From Chrysochromulina tobinii (Eukaryota; Haptophyta; Prymnesiales; Chrysochromulinaceae): a DNA stretch of 49,384 bases. The notes below the pieces were generated by a model. That model did not search any database. It worked only from the letters and a program-made list of their open reading frames with translations, and was not told where the DNA came from. This document shows positions 44,106-49,384 of the stretch, piece by piece. Position numbers and translations under genes: made by a program. Every line of letters begins with the position of its first letter. The first letter of the stretch is position 1. The stretch covers positions 1-49,384 of the forward strand of contig JWZX01003011.1 in the NCBI GenBank assembly GCA_001275005.1, written 5' to 3'.

Positions 44106-47087
44106 ATGCCCCCAGTCGAACAGGACGATGATGACGACCTTCCATCGGAAGAATCTGACGAGGAAGAATCTAAGAAAGTGCCGCTGCCATTGCCAGCAGA
44201 AGTGAAGGTCTCGGCGCCATCTAGTGCAAGCCCACGCGCCGCCACCCGGTCACGTACATCGACTGCTGCAGAGGACACCGTTACACCTCTGCTGAATGGG
44301 CCGCGTCCATCAGACGAGCCAACTGAAAATTCCGCAGTCGCACCTGCTGGATCACGGAGTACGACGCCACGCGATCGCTTCCGTGAAAAGAGCGTGTCTT
44401 CTCGGCCCACGACACCGCGCGGGGAGCCGCCAGCACCAGTACCGCCACCTTTGTCTACGTCAGCGCCTTATAGCAGTCCGTGGCAGCAACCAAACCACGA
44501 TCCGATGGCAGCGCCCGCCCCTGCGCCATACCCTGCGCCTGAGTCATGGCGATGGCCATGGCAGCAATCGCAGCACCTTCCAGTGGCAGCACCTGAGCCA
44601 TGGCGCTGGCCATGGCAGCAACCACAGCACGACTACGCGTCAGCGTCATCGCACTACTATTCCAGGCAGATCGACGCTCCCCCCGTGCTCTCGGTCGCCT
44701 CGCCGACGATGGATGGCCGCACATCATCGTATCATGACATGCGCACTCCCGGCGGCGTTGCATCGTGGCAGTATCGCAGTGATCTTCGCAGCTCTGCCGC
44801 AACGCAGGTACGTCACCGTACGTACACGGTGAATGGATTGCCGACGAATGGCTCCATGTGGGAGCTCCAGAACCTGCTGCTCGGAGAAGACTGGGTCGAG
44901 ACGGAGGAGTTCACAAAACGCTGCGGCTTCTGCGCCATGTCGGGCGTGCTCCCCGGTATCACATCCCAACTGTTCGTGGTGCGCGACATCTATGGTGTCG
45001 AGTGCGGAGAAGCGGACAGCGAAGCAGAGGCAAAGTCGCTGATCGCCGAGATGACTCGCGACTCCGCACTGCAGCAAAAGTACACTGTCGAGGCTGTGTG
45101 GGATGAAAAGGGCCCGATGCGCTACGACAAGCAAGAACTGATGATGCACGTGCAGAACTCGTTGGCAGCGATGGCACGGGCGTGCGACGCTGTCGACCGC
45201 TCAGGAGCGGGCTCTTTCGTCGTGTGTGACCTCTTCAACCTGCCCGCGTCCAAGTTGGAGGAATTGACTTCCTCGGATGCGCGCCTCGTGAAATTTCTTT
45301 GTGACGCGCCCGTGCGCGAGCCCCTTCTCATGCTTCAGAAGGCTCTCAGCAAGAACGGCTCCCTCGCTGTCATTATGCCCATGCCCGAGGCCATGATGCA
45401 GAAGCAGCTGCCCGTCTTGCGCAAGATCTTCCCCTCGCGAATCCTGGTGGCCGTAGCACACGGCGATTACCGTCCCTCCAACCTGTCTCTGCAGCTGCTC
45501 GTCGCCTTAACCACCGCCGCCGGTGCAGAGGCACCGCGTCGTGCGCTTGCCGTCTTCGTGGGTGGCAGCGATCGCGAGCTCTCTCACATGGCCTTTTGTG
45601 CACGGCACAACGTGCGGCTGCTCCTCCTCGAGGGGTCTGGACGCCTTTGTGAGCTCCTTGGTCATCTCTGGCCGTCTCGCAGCTCCATCCCCTTCGACCC
45701 CGTGGGAATGCGGAGCAGGCTCTCGGTGACCTTTGCGCGACCCGCAGAGGCGGACAGCGTTGATGACCTGCGCATACTGCTCTCGCAAGGCGAGGTGGTC
45801 ATCCATCCCCTCGCAGGGAGCACAGCCAAGCTCGATCGCCTCTGCGTGCAGTTGCTCACTGGCGACAAGGTACTGCTCGTTGCACAAGGTGCGGCGGACA
45901 AGTATGTCTCGACAAGCCGCAGCTACTCACGGCCCAACTACATTCTCACCAACCTTTCCATCGCGATTGGCCTGCTTTCGACCATTGTGGCCGTCGTGGC
46001 CGGCGAGTTCATCAACGATAAGAAAAGAATCCCCGTGCCTTGGAAACGACAGCTCTTCGCGGGCGATCATAAAGCGCTTGAGGTTGACGACGTCCTGCTG
46101 TTCGTGTGCGCCTCGCTACCGGTGCTCCTGGCGGTCGTCGACTCGATCGAAGGGCTCATGAACACCGCCGAGGCTACTGCCGCCGTCGAGCGTGCCGCCG
46201 GCCTTGTCACGCAGTCGATCTACCTCTACCGCTGCCGCGCGGGCGATTACTCGGACGTCGCGCTCAACCGCGCGTCTCGCAACTCGGGTGAGACGAGCTC
46301 GGACCTGAGCACGCTGCGGCAGACGCTTCTGCAGCAGGACCTGGCGACCATCGCGCAAGTGGTGGACGCGTCGGGCGCGTTGCTCACCACGTCGGAATCG
46401 GGGCAGCAGCAACGCCCGTTGTTTGAGATTGGGACCACAGCGCTGGACGCCGCCGGCTATACTACCGCGCCGTCGCCACCGTGGTACGCGAAGCTGATGC
46501 CATGGACGGCGAGCTCCGCGCCGACGGCGGCCGACTTTGCCTTGGCACCTCTGCGGTCATTGGCGCACCTACCTGCGGCACAGAAGGCTGAGACCATCGA
46601 CGGCGACGGCTACGTGCACGAGCGTGTGCTCCCGGAGCTTGAGCGCAATCTTTCAAATGCCCGCTGCCAGCTGCTTCTCGTCGTGCTCGCACGCGTCAGC
46701 TCGTTCGCTGCTGCGGCGGTCGGCACGGCCATCGCCGTGGCTGCCTTCACGAGTACCGAAGAACGCTGGGAAGCCATCCTGGACCCAGGAGGTGTGTCAC
46801 CCAGCGCGGTCGCAATCACGGTCGCTGTCATGACTGCGCTCTCTCGCATGCTGCAGACGACGCGCATCGAGGCTCAGCGCCGTGCGCACACTCGCGCTGC
46901 CTCAGCGCTCAACGCAGCCCGCGTGCGTTGGGAGGCTCTGCCGTCTGAGGAGCGCGGTCGACAAGCTGAGCTCGATCGCCTCGTGCTAAGTGTTGAGCAG
47001 GCGATCGAGGCAACGCTGCCACCGGCGACCAGCGACGTTGCGGCGCGCAAGGCGAGCTCCGCCGCGCGAGTCATGCGGCCAGCATGA
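44106..47087 (+). CDS. LSDAT (TRPM-type SLOG) plus SLATT-like membrane protein
   Basis: 993 aa from the ATG at 44106 (a GTG at 44091 is rejected). Acidic/Ser-rich head, then PWQQ-rich repeats (44480-44640). Residues about 250-370 form an alpha+beta block. Residues about 374-525 match an LSDAT domain: VVCDLFNLPAS, hydrophobic strands, AVFVGGSDRELS, and LLLLEGSGRLCELLGHLW with the GSGR nucleotide-binding motif seen in TRPM channels and bacterial SLOG proteins. Then two SLATT/DUF4231-like modules, each a hairpin of two hydrophobic helices with a trailing helix: TM about 611-635 and 661-684, then YLYRCRAGDYSD; TM about 855-881 and 899-919, then SALNAARVRWEALP. In bacteria SLOG and SLATT proteins are paired in conflict and signalling systems: SLOG senses a nucleotide-like ligand, SLATT acts in the membrane. 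Here both are in one eukaryotic polypeptide. Ligand unknown. Confidence 0.75.
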   Translation: MPPVEQDDDDDLPSEESDEEESKKVPLPLPAEVKVSAPSSASPRAATRSRTSTAAEDTVTPLLNGPRPSDEPTENSAVAPAGSRSTTPRDRFREKSVSSRPTTPRGEPPAPVPPPLSTSAPYSSPWQQPNHDPMAAPAPAPYPAPESWRWPWQQSQHLPVAAPEPWRWPWQQPQHDYASASSHYYSRQIDAPPVLSVASPTMDGRTSSYHDMRTPGGVASWQYRSDLRSSAATQVRHRTYTVNGLPTNGSMWELQNLLLGEDWVETEEFTKRCGFCAMSGVLPGITSQLFVVRDIYGVECGEADSEAEAKSLIAEMTRDSALQQKYTVEAVWDEKGPMRYDKQELMMHVQNSLAAMARACDAVDRSGAGSFVVCDLFNLPASKLEELTSSDARLVKFLCDAPVREPLLMLQKALSKNGSLAVIMPMPEAMMQKQLPVLRKIFPSRILVAVAHGDYRPSNLSLQLLVALTTAAGAEAPRRALAVFVGGSDRELSHMAFCARHNVRLLLLEGSGRLCELLGHLWPSRSSIPFDPVGMRSRLSVTFARPAEADSVDDLRILLSQGEVVIHPLAGSTAKLDRLCVQLLTGDKVLLVAQGAADKYVSTSRSYSRPNYILTNLSIAIGLLSTIVAVVAGEFINDKKRIPVPWKRQLFAGDHKALEVDDVLLFVCASLPVLLAVVDSIEGLMNTAEATAAVERAAGLVTQSIYLYRCRAGDYSDVALNRASRNSGETSSDLSTLRQTLLQQDLATIAQVVDASGALLTTSESGQQQRPLFEIGTTALDAAGYTTAPSPPWYAKLMPWTASSAPTAADFALAPLRSLAHLPAAQKAETIDGDGYVHERVLPELERNLSNARCQLLLVVLARVSSFAAAAVGTAIAVAAFTSTEERWEAILDPGGVSPSAVAITVAVMTALSRMLQTTRIEAQRRAHTRAASALNAARVRWEALPSEERGRQAELDRLVLSVEQAIEATLPPATSDVAARKASSAARVMRPA

Positions 47088-47769
47088 CGTGGACCGTGGA
47101 CATCGCCATGCCAAAGGCGCGAGAGCTGGATAGGCGTTGCGAGCATCGAGAAAATAGTCAGCGCAGAAGTGGCGACAAGTCTGGCGACCTCTGGAGCAAG
47201 CGAGAGGTCCGACGCGCGGGAAGGCTTAAGCCTAAGGCTACTAGGAACCTACGCGGAGAGGACGATATCGACTACACTGTTTACAGGATAGGCTGAGAGC
47301 TCTGCCGAGTCCTGTGTACATACACGAGTCCACACAGTCCGCGACAGTCGCCGCATTGAGACCATACAATGCACAGTGCCGTCAGTGGACACGGGGCGAT
47401 AGAGCCGTCCGCTCTCGTGTCTCGACGGACCGGGGACACGCGACGCACGAGCTGGTACCGTACGCCAAGTAGCCGTGTCTTGCCTGTTGCGTGTACCTTC
47501 GTACGTAACAAGCCGTTACGCGTTACGGCTTACGTTGTTACGAGCTATACGTTAATACGTAACCGCGAAGTCCGCGACATAGACCGAACAGCCGCAGAAC
47601 AAGCGAACTCGAAAAGCGTGATGCTGTACACACGTAACCGCAGTACGCAGGGCCCCGCTACGCTATTATTAGCGTTACGCTTACCGCGACTGTAAAACGA
47701 TCGAGCTTCCGTTCGAGGCTCGGCTGTGTCGTCACTCCATGATAGTTCGAGCCACGCGGTCGAGGGCCG
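47088..47769. other. Intergenic region with GTTACG/CGTAAC cluster
   Basis: 682 bp between the convergent ends of the LSDAT-SLATT and EGF genes. Seven GTTACG or CGTAAC hexamers at 47504, 47515, 47522, 47537, 47558, 47633 and 47674. No gene is supported. Confidence 0.5.
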
Positions 47770-49384
47770 TCAGCTCTCGACAACCAGCATATCCACCTCA
47801 TCGTCTACGGGCAGCAGCCCCTCCTCTGAGAAGCGAAGCGGCGGCACGGCACAATCAGGCCCGCGCCAGCCGCCGCCGCACTCGCACGTGCCATCAGCGG
47901 CGCAACGGCCGCGCCGGCTGCAGCCTCGTGGGCAGCCCGCCTCGCATCCGGCGCCAGAGAACCCAGGAAGGCAGCGGCAGGTACCGTCGGCCTGACAGAC
48001 GCCGCGGCCGGAGCAGCGCTTGGGGCAAGTGCGCCGCGAGCAGTCAGACCCTGAGAAGCCCTCCAGACAGCGGCAGCGGCCTTCGAGACATAGGCCCCGC
48101 CCTTGCGCCTCGCCGCAGCCTTCCAGAGGGCAGCGGTGGCGCGAACAATCGACACCGTCGAAGCCCGCGAAGCATGCGCACTGGCCCGAAGGCAGGCATG
48201 TGCCGTGCTGGTCGCACTCGTTCGGGCAGGTGCCCAGATCACACGACTCGCCATGCCAGCCCGCGTCGCACGCGCACGTGCCATCGGCTTGGCAGCCGCC
48301 GTGCCCAGAGCAGTCATGCGGGCACGCGCGCGCCGCACAGTCGATGCCGCGCCAGCCAGTCGCGCATTGGCAGCCTCCCGCCGCTCCGCACACGCCATGG
48401 CCAGAGCAGTTGTTCGGGCACGGTGGAGGCACGGCGATCGCGCACGCGGCGCCCCCCCAGCCAGGTTTGCAGGTGCACGTGCGCCGTCGCACGTCGCACC
48501 AGCCACGAAGGGGTCCATTGCACTCGAGGCCTCCAACGCTCGCGCATGCGGGCCGCTCGCACAGCGGTCCGCCCCACCCCTCCTCACATTGGCACGCACC
48601 CGTACGCTGGTCACACCGCCCATGAGCGGAGCAGTTGGCCGAGCAGGTCCGCACCGCACAATCGGGGCCGCCCCAAGGCGACTCGCAGCTGCATTTGCCC
48701 GTGCGCCCATCGCATGCGCCGTGGCTAGCACACTCGATCGGCATGCGCGCAGCGGCGTCCGTCGCGGCGTCCGAGGGCAGCGCTGCGGGGCATGCGAGGC
48801 GCTCGCAGAAGGCTCCAGCACGACCGTCTGGGCAGATGCACTGGGAGAAGCCTCCGTCGACGCCAGGGCCGCCGCCGTCGTGCACGCCGCTCACCACGAG
48901 ACCACCGACGACGCCGAGCCGGCTGCGGCTCACGTTGGCGGTCGCGAGCGCACTCAAGGCGATCGGCACGCAATGGCCAACGCCCGAGCAGCTTGGGCTG
49001 CCTGCACAGCCCACAAGTTCACACCGCTCGCCTGTGAAGCCCGCGTCACAGGCACACGCACCGCGCACGCACAGGCCGCGGCCGGAGCAGTACGGGTCGG
49101 CGCAGGTGAACACCTCGCAGGCAGCCCCCGTGCGGCCGGCAGGGCAGCTGCATGTCCCATTGCGGCACGTGCCCACACTCGAGCAATGGTGAGGGCAGTC
49201 ACGCACGTCACAGCGCGTGCCGCTCCACCCCGGAAAGCACTCGCACCCACCCGTCAGCCGGTCGCAGTAGCCATTCGGGCCGCAGCCGGCGCCGTCATGG
49301 CACTGGAGCAGCCCACAGTCAGGCCCCGAGAAGCCAACCAAGCAGCGGCAGGTGCCCGTGCGATCGTCGCACCTGCCGCGGCTC
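47770..49384 (-). CDS. Multi-EGF (tenascin-like) extracellular protein, N-terminus outside window
   Basis: The frame is open to the right edge; the first in-frame start-like codon is a TTG (49341) inside an EGF repeat, so the gene begins beyond the window. Thirteen full EGF-like repeats plus a partial one are visible, most of the pattern CPxxCSGxGxCxxxGxCxCxxGWxGxxC, with two longer ones (a 60-residue insertion in the fourth, before 48900). The C-terminus is a short acidic tail (DDEVDMLVVES) with no membrane helix. Tandem EGF arrays of this type occur in tenascins/teneurins and many protist surface proteins; they bind ligands or calcium outside the cell. Secreted or anchored upstream, unknown. 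Confidence 0.85.
   Translation of the reverse strand, partial: SRGRCDDRTGTCRCLVGFSGPDCGLLQCHDGAGCGPNGYCDRLTGGCECFPGWSGTRCDVRDCPHHCSSVGTCRNGTCSCPAGRTGAACEVFTCADPYCSGRGLCVRGACACDAGFTGERCELVGCAGSPSCSGVGHCVPIALSALATANVSRSRLGVVGGLVVSGVHDGGGPGVDGGFSQCICPDGRAGAFCERLACPAALPSDAATDAAARMPIECASHGACDGRTGKCSCESPWGGPDCAVRTCSANCSAHGRCDQRTGACQCEEGWGGPLCERPACASVGGLECNGPLRGWCDVRRRTCTCKPGWGGAACAIAVPPPCPNNCSGHGVCGAAGGCQCATGWRGIDCAARACPHDCSGHGGCQADGTCACDAGWHGESCDLGTCPNECDQHGTCLPSGQCACFAGFDGVDCSRHRCPLEGCGEAQGRGLCLEGRCRCLEGFSGSDCSRRTCPKRCSGRGVCQADGTCRCLPGFSGAGCEAGCPRGCSRRGRCAADGTCECGGGWRGPDCAVPPLRFSEEGLLPVDDEVDMLVVES

Noticed and set aside
44106-47087. TRPM ion channel
   Set aside because: LSDAT motif is present, but only two-helix hairpins follow; no six-helix pore domain or TRP helix.
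47369-47695. Small plus-strand frame between the LSDAT-SLATT and EGF genes
   Set aside because: No domain, AT-richer context, and composition of random intergenic sequence.

Overview
The window reads as nuclear DNA of a GC-rich unicellular alga. It has no operons. It carries eukaryote-only genes (COG6, the Rix1-complex protein Ipi1/TEX10, NDUFAF4, a DENN protein, an AP2/PHD protein) and short GT-AG introns. SPPP-type proline-rich wall-like modules, AP2 domains, ankyrin/WD40/EGF tandem-repeat proteins and extreme third-position GC point to a haptophyte (prymnesiophyte) or a pelagophyte, haptophyte being my first guess. No rRNA, tRNA, CRISPR array or classical transposon was recognised. Many open frames begin at GTG/TTG; I moved starts to the first plausible ATG.

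Layout, left to right: (1) 1-4802, proline-rich single-pass membrane protein with an OmpA-like domain, cut by the window edge; 5048-6274 tandem methyltransferase-fold protein; 6427-7563 glycosyltransferase-like protein. (2) 7804-10632 (-) Ipi1/TEX10, ribosome assembly; 10963-12489 (-) MFS transporter, divergent from 12777-14954, an uncharacterised low-complexity protein. (3) 15327-19142 (-) AP2/PHD/Tudor-like chromatin protein, divergent from 19482-21509, a membrane-anchored auxilin-type J-domain protein; 21748-23109 aromatic amino-acid permease. (4) 23507-24956 (-) seven-blade WD40 gene in which every blade is one 129-nt exon; 25662-26729 SpoU-type RNA methyltransferase; 27009-28067 (-) conserved algal membrane protein, divergent from COG6 (28252-31050). 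(5) 31405-32442 GT34-like glycosyltransferase; 32543-33082 (-) NDUFAF4; 33734-35305 (-) ankyrin-NTF2 protein, divergent from 35718-38353, C2/EF-hand/ankyrin protein with a frameshift; 38734-41520 (-) DENN-GRAM protein, divergent from 41889-43667, a Gln-rich protein. (6) 44106-47087 LSDAT-SLATT membrane protein; 47770-49384 (-) multi-EGF protein cut by the right edge.

The genes are a mixed, densely packed set (about 20 in 49 kb, mostly intronless) and do not form one pathway. Most noteworthy: (a) the introns of COG6 and of the EF-hand/ankyrin gene are each bounded by a long direct repeat carrying the AG|GT splice junction, and both are filled with the same 10-bp repeat family (TCTGAT + 4 variable bases), which looks like recent intron birth; (b) the WD40 gene, where exon plus intron was amplified as a 194-bp unit; (c) a eukaryotic fusion of a TRPM-type LSDAT nucleotide-sensing domain to SLATT-type membrane modules; (d) a bacterial-type OmpA domain on a eukaryotic proline-rich membrane protein; (e) long inverted repeats in several divergent promoters.
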